Part shown: positions 1 to 10,623 of the stretch, one piece after another
Numbering within the stretch: the first letter of the stretch is position 1
Layout of the letters: every line of letters begins with the position of its first letter
Assembly (NCBI RefSeq): GCF_024139115.2
Contig: NC_085141.1
Coordinates: forward strand, 220,695,783-220,759,782
Direction: 5' to 3'
DNA length: 64,000 nt
Source of the DNA: Armigeres subalbatus
Lineage: Eukaryota > Arthropoda > Insecta > Diptera > Culicidae
Position numbers and translations under genes: made by a program
Notes under the pieces: generated by a model
What the model saw: only the letters and a program-made list of their open reading frames with translations
Told to the model about the DNA's origin: nothing
Databases searched by the model: none

Positions 1-267
1 TGTATGCTGTGCCAATATGGACTAGTTGCTGCAATACCAGAAAGAAGGAACTTCAGAGGATTCAAAATAAAATTTTGAAAATGATTCTGAATTTGCCTCC
101 GTGGTATAGTACCAATGAACTTCAGAGAATTTTTAATATTGAGACATTGCAACAAATGTCCAACAAAATAATTTCCAATTTTAGACAAAAATCGTTGCAA
201 TCTTCTATTGCAACGATTAGTTCCTTGAACCCTTAGTATAAATTAGGTTAAGTTTAGTTTAAGTTTA
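1..267 (+). pseudogene. C-terminal end of a Jockey-clade (Juan-like) LINE reverse transcriptase
   Basis: The open frame at 9-236 encodes the last 75 residues of a non-LTR retrotransposon ORF2. It carries the conserved tail seen after the RT domain in Jockey elements: a PIWTSC motif, then QRIQNKILKMIL and LPPWYSTNELQRI. The frame ends in a stop followed by a short AT-rich 3' UTR rich in TTAAGTTTAG-type repeats, which runs to about 267, where RTE sequence begins. The catalytic RT core lies outside the window or has been lost, so this is a fragment. It differs from the Jockey element at 10,385-14,510, which has a different C-terminus, so at least two Jockey-clade families are present. Juan is suggested by the style of the tail only. 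Confidence 0.75.
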
Positions 268-1150
268 AGGGCAGCAGGGCTATGTCCAAGGGCTTGACGA
301 TCCCTCCCCAGGCCATCTGCGAGTTGTGGGGCTTGCCTAGGATGTGGTGGAGTTTGACAGTGAGCCCTGTTATAATCGGCCCTCGATATAATCGGGAGAG
401 ACCTAGGCGACGAATACAGGATGACGATTGGAAGCTTGGAACATGGAACTGCAAGTCGCTAGGTTTCGCAGGTTGCGACAGGATGATCTACGATGAATTA
501 CATCCCCGCAACTTCGACGTCGTGGCGCTGCAGGAGATTTGCTGGACAGGACAGAAAGTGTGGAAAAGCGGGCATCAAGCGGCTAAATTCTACCAAAGCT
601 GTGGCACCACCAACGAGCTGGGAACCGGCTTCATAGTGCTGGGTAAGATGCGCCAACGCGTGATTGGGTAGCAGCCAATCAACTCAAGGATGTGCAAGCT
701 GAGGATTAAAGGCCGTTTCTTCAACTATAGCATCATCAACGTGCACTGCCCACACGAAGGGAGACCCGACGACGAGAAAGAAGCGTTCTACGCACAGCTG
801 GAGCAGACATACGTCAAAATCGTCATCGGTGACATGAGAGCACAGGTAGGAAGGGAGGAAATGTATAGACCGGTCTTCGGACCGGATAGTCTGCACACCG
901 TATCGAATGACAACGATGCATAAACTTCGCAGCCTCCCGCGAAATTGTAGTCCGAAGCACCTTCTTTCCCCGCAAAAATATCCACAAGGCCACATGGAAA
1001 TCACCCAACCAAGAAACGGAAAACCAAATCGACCACGTTCTAATCGACGGTAAATTCTTCTCCGACATTACGAACGTACGCACTTACCGCAGTGCGAATA
1101 TTGAATCCGACCACTACCTCGTTGCAGTATGCCTGCGCTCAAAACAATCG
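268..1150 (+). pseudogene. RTE-clade LINE family A, apurinic-type endonuclease part
   Basis: This is the 5' part of an RTE-clade LINE. Around 426-560 it encodes the start of an exonuclease-endonuclease-phosphatase domain, with KLGTWNCKSL and FDVVALQEICWTG; the glutamate of LQE is a catalytic residue. Translation continues in shifted frames: KGRFFNYSIINVHCPHEG (about 705-760), IGDMRAQVG in place of the usual GDLNAQVG (about 823-850), and the terminal SDH motif near 1,108. A TAG follows VIGW near 669, and frameshifts lie near 923 and after 1,100, so the domain cannot be made intact. The same family recurs on the minus strand at 40,835, 59,635 and 63,670. Confidence 0.8.
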
Positions 1151-2405
1151 ACGGTGTACAACACGCGTCGAAGTCGGACGCCGCGGCTTAACATTGGGCG
1201 GCTACAAGACGGTAAACTAGCCCAAGAATACGCGCAGCAGCTGGAAGTGGCACTCCCAACGGAAGAGCAGTTAGGCGCAGCGTCTCTTGAAGATGGCTGG
1301 AGAGATATTCGATCCGCCATTGGTAGCACAAGCATTGGAGATTGGCCGGTGTCGTGTGTCCCATTTACAAAAAGGGCGCAAAGCTGGACTGTAGCAACTA
1401 CCGCGCAATCACATTGCTGAACGCCGCCTACAAGGTACTCAAGGTAAATTTTATGCCGTCGACTAGCACCAATTGCAAGGGAGTTCGTGGGGCAGTACCA
1501 GGCGGGTTTTATAAGCGAACGCTCCACCACGGACCAGGTGTTCGCCATTCGCTAAGTATTGCAGAAATGCCGCGAATACAACGTGCCCACACATCATCTA
1601 TTCATCGACTTCAAAGCCGCATATGATACAATCGATCGGGATCAGCTATGGCAGCTAATGCACGAATACGGATTTCCGGATAAACTGACACGGTTGATCA
1701 AAGCGACGATGGATCGGGTGATGTGCGTAGTTCGAGTTTCAGGGGCATTCTCGAGTCCCTTCGAAACGCTTAGAGGGTTACGGCAAGGTGATGGACTTTC
1801 GTGTCTGCTATTCAACATCGCTTTGGAAGGGGTAATACGAAGAGCAGAGATTAACAAGAGGGGTACAATTTTCAATAAGTCCATCCAGCTATTTGGCTTC
1901 GCCGACGACATAGATACTATGGAACGTAAATTTGAGAAGATGGAGGAAGCCTACATCAGACTGAAAAGGGAAGTCAAGTGGATCGGACTAGTCATCAACA
2001 CGTCGAAGACGAAGTACATGATAGGAAGAGGTTCAAGAGAAGACAATGTGAGCCACCCACCGCGAGTTTGCATCGGTGGTGACGAAATCGAGGTGGTAGA
2101 AGAATTTGTGTACTTGGGCTCACTGGTGACTGCCGAAAATGATACCAGCAGAGAAATGGGGTGGGCCGGGCAAGTAGCCAGAATGTCGGACAGTAACCGG
2201 ATGTAAATGGTTCTCGACAACGATCCGACGGGCACAAGAAGGCGAGGTGTGCAGCGGGCAAGGTGGATCGATCAGGTGGAAGATGACTTGCGGACCCTTC
2301 TTCGTAGACTGCGTGGTTGGCGACGTGTAGCCATGGACCGAGCCGAATGGAGAAGACTCTTATATACCGCACAGGCCACTCCGGCCTTAGTCTGCATAAA
2401 TGAAA
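1151..2405 (+). pseudogene. RTE-clade LINE family A, reverse transcriptase and C-terminus
   Basis: This is the RT half of the same RTE-A copy. A deletion around 1,320-1,345 fuses the region after the endonuclease to [16 protein letters not shown] motifs follow: [15 protein letters not shown], then [16 protein letters not shown] (about 1,597-1,640), LRQGDGLSCLLFN (about 1,777-1,815) and the catalytic FGFADDID (about 1,891-1,915). At about 2,155-2,160 a second deletion joins NDTSREM directly to GWAGQVARMSD, removing the segment that in the other family runs from EIRRRI to WVGHVARM. The C-terminus (TGTRRRGVQRARW) ends near 2,385 with a TAAATGAAAAAAATG tail. The loss of the inter-motif segment and the frame breaks make it non-functional. 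Confidence 0.85.
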
Positions 2406-3977
2406 AAAATGAAAATGGCTACGCCCATGGCACTTGGTCGAATGGTTTAAAATGTATCTATCTGCTGAGGGTAATAAAACGGATATTGTTGGTTAATTCG
2501 CTCGGTACGAAACGATCAAAGCAAAACAAAAGTACTACCCGCGGGGCGCACTATAATTTTAATTTGATCAAGTCGTACGTAGTGATTTTAACACCAATAT
2601 TCGTTATAATATCCTCTGCTGATAGATATGTTTGAAAGCTTTCGTCCATGTACTAACTTGTAAGGTGACAGTTCATTTTTTTTGTGTGACAAGTAAATTA
2701 AGGGAAAAAACGCCCAAAATGCTGAGCACCACTGCCTTGACGTGTTCATTTTTTCACCTGTTCTATTAAATATAAGTTGAATCTTACTAAGGTTTGCATT
2801 CTTTGGAGAACAATTCGAGCAACATGTGAAATCGACAGTGCCGCGGGAAACGGATTTCCATTGCTTGCCCAACTGAGGTGTGAAACGAATTAATTGGCAG
2901 ACGAATTTTCGTTGCTGGCGCTGCACTAAGGAGTAATAATAGTCAATACTTGGCCATAAACCAGATATTTTGAACTGAATAAACCCAAACAAATATAGTT
3001 CTATTTCATCATATATAGTTTGTAAAATAACCATACGGACTTTTCAGGGCGAAACGAGTATTTTACATACAGAATAGCCAATAAAATTGTATTGTTTTGA
3101 ATGAGTTCTTTGCAGTGATATTTACTATTTTAATGGACTTTTGCAATTTGTGGTAGTTATATAATATGAAAGTTTATTTGAATTGTATATGCACTCTAAG
3201 CATATTTTAAACACTTGTTCAGGCACGCTAACAACTTTTTTTTAAATTTTGAAATTAAGTTTTAGTTGTGAATAAAATAGATTCAAATTATAAAATCAAA
3301 ACAGATTGAAAGATAGCTTTTCCACGCTCCTATTGCTGTCAAGAGCTTATCCGAACTCGTCCGAACTCCAGAGTTATACAAGTCTGAAGAAAAAGTAAGA
3401 TTTTCAGTGTTATTCGTTTGTAGCGCATAGGAATCGCCACGAAATCCATAATTTAATTATGTATTATGACGGATGATGATATACTAATGCTAAAATATAT
3501 TATCCAACCAGTTATATTCAAAACTGTTGATGTTTGGTGCTTTTTTTTTAAATAGATCGTCAATTTCAAATACAGGCCATATTCCCTTAATCATGCCAAA
3601 AATCAGATGTCGCCAATAATGATCAGAATCACTTTGTGACATTAGTTAAACTTCATACAAGTGTACATAACATCAATGAAGGCACTAAATAATTCTGGCC
3701 AGGAATTTACCTCACTTACTCTTATGTGCACTGGTTAATATCATTCAGCTACCGGTAAAATTTGATTGTATTTATTGTTTCGGTTTGTTTAAAATGGTCT
3801 GCATGGTAGCGGTGTTCACGGTGTGAAGATGCTGCTAGCGAGGTGGTAGAGTGCCGTTGTGAACTGCCCAGATTTTGCCAATGAGCTGCTCGGTCGGATT
3901 GTAGTTGCACTAAAATGCTTTTTCATTGCCAAAGCTTGTGCTTAAGTGTGAGAGTCTTTTATTTTTTTTATCGACCC
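2406..3977. other. AT-rich noncoding stretch, nothing recognised
   Basis: No recognisable gene or repeat was found here. A 148-codon open frame on the minus strand (2,588-3,034) has no motif that I recognise and is probably fortuitous in AT-rich DNA. Around 3,820-3,930 the plus strand can be read as short cysteine-containing peptides that might be decayed upstream exons of the candidate at 3,978, but a stop interrupts them. Confidence 0.5.
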
Positions 3978-4207
3978 GGTCTTATGACAGACGAAATGTA
4001 CTGCTCTCGAATGCCCAAAAGTTTAAAGATAAATCTGTGGCATCGAGATCGAAATTACATTACTACTTGGATAAACATCGCGTTGAAAAAATGGACGAAG
4101 CAGCTGGTGAAATGAACATAAAATGCTCTGGATATAGTGATGTTCACGATTGCATCGGCATGAAATTGACGTACAAATGTGCAAGTCACTATGTTATGGC
4201 CTATTAG
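3978..4207 (+). CDS. Possible last exon of an odorant-binding-protein-like gene
   Basis: A pyrimidine-rich run ending in TTATGACAG precedes an open frame that ends in TAG at 4,205-4,207. The C-terminus of the frame holds the spacing C-x8-C-x8-C (KCSGYSDVHDC followed by IGMKLTYKC), which matches the last three cysteines (C4-C5-C6) of classic insect odorant-binding proteins, small secreted carriers of hydrophobic ligands. An A/T-rich region with AATAAA-like hexamers follows. No upstream exon with a signal peptide or the C2-x3-C3 pair was found, and the nearby upstream reading is broken, so this could be a gene fragment or a coincidence of cysteine spacing. The exon start is inferred from the acceptor site only. 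Confidence 0.33.
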
Positions 4208-5702
4208 TGGAGAACAGATACAGTTACTTTATATGCAAATACATTTAAAATATAAAATAGATTTATTAAAATTATTAATTGTGTAATTTTGATGCTAACA
4301 TATTATAGTTAGTAAGCAACGACATTTTCTCATTTTCATATAGATCATAATTCCTCATAAATTGCAATACATACAGCAGTCTAGCAATTTCGTATGTGTC
4401 CTAAATATGAGATACTATGGGCTTATAATTTATTTTTTTGAGTTGAACATATAGTGAGCAGCAAGGCAGATAAACACAGCTGTTTTGATAGTCCTGATAG
4501 TCCTGATAGACAACAATCCAGAATTGTTTTCAAGGGAAAAATATTTCGCCGTGCAAAAGAACGTCTTGCCATTCGCAGCCAGTAACTTCACTTCAGCCAA
4601 TAACTCCCCACCCATTCAAAGTTTGACATAATATAAAAACGTTCCCAAACTCGTAAATGCTCGAAAGATCATCTTGGCTCTTGGCATGAGCAAATTCTCT
4701 GCGCTGGCCAAGCGGTGGCTCAAGTATAATAATGTTATTGGATGGAAAATTTCCACCCAACACTTCTTCACATGGCAAACAGCACGTAAGCTGATCGCAT
4801 CGAAGCGTCTCAATACGACTGACGGCGCTCCAATGGTAACGTGAGGAGCAAAAACTTTGGATGGCTCTTGTGAGATCAAATTTACAAAACTATGTGTGCA
4901 AACCCTATGAAATAATTTCAATTATGAAGTATTGATTGTAAAATGTTGTATATGTAACTACGTCTAAGCATATAGTTCTACATTATCTAGAATGAGAAAA
5001 TAAAAATCCATTTCGTTAAAAAGTTATTTATTGCTCAGTTATTCGTCATTTAAATAATTTGATTTAAACTCAATCAAATTATTCAAATGTCATTAAAAGT
5101 CAATAATTGCATATTCATGTATTTAGCTGCAACACATTGTCGTACCATTACTGAAATAATCCGTACTTCTACGTTGATGGTGTCGGATCGACTATCCTCC
5201 TAATCTCATTTGACCATCAAAGGCTGATATTCGATATAAACTAAATGAACGTTTCATCAACCAAGGTGAGTTTTGACCTCTGCTTGGAAGAAGGGATGTA
5301 GTTAGTGTATTTGAAGTGCATTCCATAAACCAGAGCCGAACCGTAACTAACAAAGCAAACGATAGATAGGCTAGCTGACTAGATGCTAATCGCAAGGGTG
5401 ACCAAATTCACCCTTGTAACAAATTCAAGCTCAATGGGATTCAGCCGTCCGCTGTATAAATCTTTGTTTGTACTTGAGGTAGATAATGCCATCTGTCTTG
5501 TTCACATAGTTGAAATATTTTTAACGCGAATCTGATAAAGCTAATCGATTTGAATGATTTAAATTAAAAAATAATTAAAATAATAAAAAAGTTATAAAAT
5601 CAATACCATAAAATGGCATAATAATAAATAAATGTTCCATATTGTTGAGATTAGCAATGTGATCCAATTTTCACACATTTATTAGGGTGACCGTAGCAAT
5701 GT
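4208..5702. other. AT-rich noncoding stretch with one small palindrome
   Basis: I see no gene here. The one structural feature is a perfect 12-bp inverted repeat, AATAATTTGATT at 5,053-5,064 against AATCAAATTATT at 5,072-5,083. The open frames at 4,430-4,921 on the minus strand carry no motif that I recognise. Confidence 0.5.
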
Positions 5703-6165
5703 ACTTCCGTAATCTGACAAAGTGACGTAAGCGCCAAATTACAACATGCATGTTTTCCATTTTTCTGTTAAAGTGCTCGATGAGTACTACTCAGGGAATC
5801 AATATTCGAGCAACGCCCAACAATATACCCTTTGTCATCAACAGAGTTTGTTACTGACAAACGCACTTCGCAACAAACTTTTATCAGAACCCGAACACAA
5901 TATAACAAGAATTATTTCAATTGTATGTTCTGATATTTCCGAAAAAGCAGAAACTACGATAGCATAAAACCGAAATTTGCTGTAGAGATAATGCAAAATA
6001 ACGGGATGAAAAGTTAGCAACAAAATTGTCTTCTTTTTTTGTTTCTGACAAAATTTGTCTGATCTTTGTCATTATTATCTCCGACATTTGTCGTTGATTC
6101 TCTTTTGTCGCTTGTTTCGAAAAATTGATTCCCTGGTACTACTCGTTAACACCATTTTTGGAAAG
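5703..6165. mobile_element. TA-type MITE, copy 1, interrupted by a hAT-like element
   Basis: The left end reads ACTTCCGTAATCTGAC followed by AAAGTGACGTAAGCGCC and ACAACATGCATGTTTTCC. The same order is seen at 60,106-60,175. The right part, CTCGTTAACACCATTTTTGG at 6,143-6,162, matches the right end of the second copy at 61,504-61,523. In copy 2 the two ends form a terminal inverted repeat (CACTTCCGTAA type) next to TA dinucleotides, so a Tc1/mariner-type MITE is likely. In this copy the outermost right TIR is missing where RTE-B sequence begins. Confidence 0.7.
5792..6135. mobile_element. 344-bp hAT-like nonautonomous element
   Basis: The termini are inverted repeats beginning CAGGGAATCAATATTCGAG on the left and, read from the right end, CAGGGAATCAATTTTTCGA. 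The element is flanked by a perfect 8-bp direct repeat, GTACTACT, at 5,784-5,791 and 6,136-6,143. A CAG start with an 8-bp target duplication is the signature of the hAT superfamily. There is no transposase; a 73-codon open frame inside has no recognisable motif. It sits exactly in the centre of the MITE at 5,703-6,165. Confidence 0.85.
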
Positions 6166-7001
6166 TGTAAGAGTCAATTATTTAGTTTACAGATAGTTAC
6201 AGATGACACTGAATCAACAATTTGACGCCATAATACACGGTTCGAGGCCGCATTTCTCCATCCTCGAATGCGCCCCACGCTCGCCAAGTCGTTTTGCATC
6301 TGGTGACTGGTGTGCCCACTTCGCTTGTTGTGCTCCACGCCGTCTCGTACCTGCCGCATCGGAAGCAAACACCATCTTTGCAGGGTTGCTGTCCGGCATT
6401 CTTGCGACATGCCCTGCCCATCGTACCCTTCCGGTTTTAGCTATCTTCTGGATACTGGGTTCGCACACCGCCAAAGATGGTCCTAAGCACACGTCTCTCG
6501 AATACTCCGAATGCTTGCAAGTCCTCCTCGAGCATGGTCCATGTTTCATGTCCGTAGAAGACTACCGGTCTTATCAGCGTCTTGTACATGTCACATTTGG
6601 TGCGGTGGTGAATCTTTTTAGACCGCAGTTTCTTCTGGAGCCTGTAGTAGGCCCGACTTCCACAGATGATGCGCCTTCATATGTCACGACTAACATTGTT
6701 ATCACCCGTTAGCGTGGATCCAAGGTAGACGAATTTCTCGACCTACTCAAAGGTATCGTAGTACTGCTTCCCAGGCAGGTCCTGTCGCGCTCGGTTCCGC
6801 CCACAAATATGTACTTTGTCTTCGACGCAATCACCACCAGTCCAACTTTTGTTGGTTCACGTTTCAGGCGGATGTACAGTTCTGTCACCTTTGCAAATGT
6901 TCGGCTGACAATGTCCATGTCATCCGCGAAACAAATAAATTAACTGGATCTGTTGAAAATCGAACCCCTGCTGTTACACCCGGCTCTCCGCATGACACCT
7001 G
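6166..7001 (-). pseudogene. RTE-clade LINE family B, copy 2, 3' fragment
   Basis: The minus strand encodes the end of the RT and the C-terminal tail of RTE family B. It is closely similar to the copy at 50,392-53,750, as seen in KVGLVVIASKTKYIF, WAGHVARMPDSNPAKMVFAS and TRRRGAQQAKW. Reading towards lower coordinates it ends in a short 3' UTR containing GTTGATTCAGTGTCATCTG. Homology to family B stops abruptly at about 7,001, where BEL sequence begins, so the copy lacks its endonuclease and most of RT. Frameshifts break what remains. About 150 bp between the CETW-type motif region and the GHVARM region are missing compared with the long copy. Confidence 0.85.
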
Positions 7002-7360
7002 TCGTGGACAGCACGGAAGCCACTGATCCTTCAGCACGGCAATTAAGACACATTTTATTGCATCATGTGGCGGTATTTCTGGACGGATGCGCGAGATGTG
7101 ATGTGTTGGCTCAAGTCTGATCACCGAAAGTATACACAATTCGTTGCCTTCGGCAATGAATGGCAATGGTTACCAGGCAAGCTCAACGTTGCTGACGAGG
7201 GCACAAAGTGAGGCGGTCATTAAAGTTTAGCTGGTAACTCCAGATGGTTTTGTGGTCCGTCTTTCCTATCAAGGCCGAAGGAAGAGTGGCCGATGAAACT
7301 CTGCAACCTACAAACGGTGGAAGAACTTCGACCTAGACTATTACATCTTTTCGTTGAAGA
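7002..7360 (+). pseudogene. BEL/Pao RNase H fragment in inverted orientation
   Basis: Plus-strand translation at 7,064-7,210 gives RYFWTDARDVMCWLKSDHR, then QFVAFGNEWQWLPGKLNVAD and EGTK. This is the end of the RNase H-like domain of BEL/Pao pol. After a frameshift, 7,237-7,350 gives SRWFCGPSFLSRPKEEWP, the segment that normally follows. The neighbouring RT and protease remnants (7,361-8,515) lie on the opposite strand, so this block is inverted relative to them or comes from a different insertion. Confidence 0.75.
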
Positions 7361-8515
7361 CGCCGGTTTTGTTTGCTACCCAAGAACTACTCCAACTGGA
7401 TCCACCTGCAACGCGTAACGGCGTTTTTCCTACGTTTTATAGCAAATCTAAGACCGACGTCATCAACGAATGTCAGATTTTCTGTCAGTTGGTCAGGTCC
7501 CTTCACGAGGACATTGTTGAGCGACGTTCCTCATACGGTCGCTACAGCATCCCAAACAATCCGGATTTTGTTTGGTTTATTCGGATTATACACCGGAAAC
7601 ATCGGCAGATACCATACACTCTTCTCTGGACAACTTGCGAACATAGCCTTTCTGCAAATAGTCATTCATCTTCGCATTTAACGTTGAAGCCAGCTCGGGA
7701 TCTCGCTGCATTCTCTTCATTAGACAATGGTGACGTCGCAAAGCCATAGGTTTACTATCCGGTAGCCGAATGTCACCGTACTTCCACAGCAACCCAGTAC
7801 AGTACCTTCCATTCTTGGATTCAGTCATCCTGGTGGCTCGCTCATCTTCGCTTAACAGAAGTTATTTTTCCGGTTTTGAAATGCCAATTCTCTCTAGCAT
7901 AAAGTAGTTTTTTACTTCGGAGTTCAATTCGCGGTCTGTTTCCGCAAAATGATGGCACATGTGAAAGCTGAGAGGGGTAGTCGTCAATGTTGATTGGCCA
8001 CCTGTCCCATAGATCATCCACCCTAACTCTTCTTCCCGGCTCTCGATGGGATGTGCATCTCGGACATTATTCATCCCAATGAGAATTCTCGGTTGAATGT
8101 TCGTGTACGAATCTACTGCATCCATCCAATCCTTGTAGATGGTGATGAGCGTTTGATAGTTCTTTGAAGGACAGTGTCTGATAGGGTAATTTTAGCTCCT
8201 TGACTGTAACGACGTCAGCGAGGTGCTGTATTTTTTCTTCATTGCTCGTCCTGGAAATGTCCAAAGTGACTATCGTGGCTGTATCTTTGTAGCGGCAAGT
8301 GTCGCCAGTCCAGTGAAGGCATAGTGGATACGGCTCCCCTTTCACACGCAGTTTCGTAGCAAAACTCTCCTCTAATAACGTAACCGAAGACCCGAGGTCC
8401 AAGAAAACATAAGTTCGAATTTTCACATCTTGGTTGTGTAGCGTAACGGGAATGTATTGAAATAACATGGATTTGCTGTTCCCTTGGTGGGTGTTGCAAG
8501 AATGGTTACTTGCTG
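7361..8515 (-). pseudogene. BEL/Pao protease and reverse transcriptase N-terminus
   Basis: This is the minus-strand remnant of a BEL/Pao LTR retrotransposon pol. From high to low coordinates it holds: a retropepsin-like domain with TYVFLDLGSSVTLLEE (8,468-8,370), where the usual D-S/T-G triad reads D-L-G; QPRILIGMNN (about 8,095); LGWMIYG (about 8,025); the start of the RT region with NGRYCTGLLWK and MALRRHHCLMKRMQRDP (7,828-7,700); and [38 protein letters not shown] and KNAVTRC (about 7,600-7,390). Frameshifts and stops occur throughout, and the RT catalytic YxDD part is absent. The protease frame is continuous with the gag fragment at 9,483-10,014 once the intervening hAT-like insertion is removed. 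Confidence 0.85.
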
Positions 8516-9482
8516 CAGAGTCTATTATATAGAGTTACGCAAAGAGGATCTTCTTACACTTATTCTGAATGATGCTCGTGTTATTCTGTTTCCAACTTTC
8601 ACTTTTGTTCAACCCTTCAAGTGACTTCACGGCAGCGTTCTCTTCTAAGGCTTTTTAATTCGATAATCTAGTCACCCACAGAGTGCAAACACGTGAGTTT
8701 CTTGTTGCTACTTTATTGGGGAATATATTTGTGTTTTTTAAAGCTGTTTCTAGATCAAATCTAATACATTTTAATTCATGCGTTTTAATTCACCATAAAT
8801 ATCATTAGGCGATAACAATACTTCCGCCTCGCCAACAAGCATTTGTTTACTTTGCTCGATAGGTAGACGGTTTGACAGTTCAATAGGTAGGGGAAGAGGC
8901 CCCAAAACGCCCCCCCGATGCAAAACGCCTTTTGTGGTTTCCCTCATATTTACCGTCATTAAGATGCCCGTAACAAAACTAGATCTAAAATTATGTAGGA
9001 TAGGCGAAGAAAGTTTCAAAATAGTGCATGGGAAGGTCGGAAAAACCGAAAATTTCCACATTTTGAAGAAACATCTAACATTTTGGCGAGGCAAAACGCC
9101 CTAGTGGCAATAACCTACAATGTACTTGCGTCTCCACGGGCTATCCATACTAGAATGCTGTTTCGCCGACGCGTGGTACTTTGTTCCCTAGGAGCTGCCA
9201 GCTAAAAGGCGTTTTGCCTCATGAGTTTTCCGGCAACAGAATATCACCCCTTTTTTGAAATGTGAATATTATCAATATGATTGAGATTTTTGACAATTTT
9301 TGAATGGCATCAACTAGCTATCTTGTTCAACTGATGCATAATGTAAAAATACCCATGAATAGCGTTACAAATAAGACCATAGAGCATAGACCATAGAGTG
9401 TTTGCTTAGCTAGGGCATATTGCCCCCCCTTCCCCTAGATTTGGCTTCACTCTTTGCGCAACTCTATATATAATAGACTCTG
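8516..9482. mobile_element. 967-bp hAT-like element inserted in the BEL gag-pol frame
   Basis: The ends are long inverted repeats: CAGAGTCTATTATATAGAG on the left and, from the right, CAGAGTCTATTATATATAGA, each continuing into GTT(A/G)CGCAAAGAG. The flanks carry a perfect 8-bp duplication, ACTTGCTG, at 8,508-8,515 and 9,483-9,490. No transposase is present. The interior contains several copies of an AAAACGCC/GGCGTTTTG motif in both orientations (about 8,900-9,220). Excising the element with one copy of the duplication restores a continuous BEL reading frame across the site, which shows that it is a clean insertion. Confidence 0.88.
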
Positions 9483-10014
9483 ACTTGCTGCTGATACGGC
9501 AGGTCGCTTATCTTTGGCATCGTTATGTAAACATACACGGTCCTTGATGTTTCGTGATGCAGCAACGACAAAGTTTATACTCCCTTATTAAACTCCAACG
9601 GGAACTGTGACCCAGTGATAGAAACTTCTTACAGTCTTCTACATTTTCGCAGCCTTCTAGACAAATAATACATCCACGCAAACTTTCATTTGATTTCGGA
9701 ACCGATTCACTATGCGCGTTAAAAAAAACGTCATCCTTTCGAAAGCGTCGTTGTTTATCATGGCCGTTCTGGATTTGTGGGATGATCACGGTACTAGCTG
9801 TCTCTGCCAAAGTGTAAAGCCAAATGCTGAATTCCGTTAGAGTAACCCGGAGTATTGACGATGTGTTGCCCAATTTACGCGAATCATCGGTGGTAAGAAA
9901 AACACGAGGCTTTGCAGAAAAGAAATATTGCACAAGTGTTCATCTAAATTGCAATTTTGGATCGTCGCTACCATATTCCGAACGGCTATCGCGAGGTCGA
10001 TTAACGTACCCAAC
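9483..10014 (-). pseudogene. BEL/Pao gag, C-terminal part with zinc-knuckle-like cysteines
   Basis: This is a minus-strand gag remnant. Near 10,014 it reads KLGTLIDLAIAVRNMVATIQ, the conserved gag segment of BEL/Pao elements, and towards 9,530 it reads CIICLEGCENVEDCKKFLSL and YKLCRCCITKHQGPC. The latter is the cysteine/histidine-rich region (C-x2-C, H, C patterns) that ends BEL gag. It is interrupted at 10,014/10,015 by the satellite-bearing LTR element and at 9,482/9,483 by a hAT-like element. Frame is preserved across both junctions, but other frameshifts exist inside. Confidence 0.85.
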
Positions 10015-10623
10015 TGTCGTAATCTGACGTTTCACCTAGCTACTCCTCCGCGTCAGGACCGTCACCGGCCACTGAAGCGACTCTCACGCTTCGACTGATG
10101 GGGGCGGTGCCACCCGCTTACCCGGTCGAAGCGGAGCCGGTCCTCCGAAGGGCTCCCACGCTCAGTAATAGAGCGGAGCTGGTCCACATGTCGGCTCCCA
10201 CGCTTCGACTAGCGGGTGCGGTGCCACCCGCTTGCCCGGATCGAAGCGGAGCTGGTCCTCCAGGCGGCTCCCACGCTCAAGTGATAGAGCGGAGCTGGTC
10301 CTCCAGGCGGCTCCCACGCTCTGCCGAATAGAGCGGAGCTGTGGCTGCCTGTTCCGCGTCCATCGAAAAAGTGACGAGTTCACTTTTTTGACTTAAATTC
10401 GATTTATTTTCATTTTCTTTTCGTGTTCATACAATAGTGTATCAGTTTAAGTGTTTGGCCACCTGGCCCTTCATCTTCATTTGGTTTTTCTTGCTTGTTT
10501 TGTAAGGGTAATTGTTTTGTGTTCAATTTTTACATGTTAACCTTGAGGAGGCATTAGTTAATTTTAAAATTTGATAACCTAACTAACTATTTACACTAAT
10601 ATTTACAATAATAATTTGATAAC

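Noticed and set aside
2588..3034. 148-codon minus-strand open frame
   Set aside because: No signal peptide, domain or cysteine pattern that I recognise, and no splice or repeat context; treated as chance.
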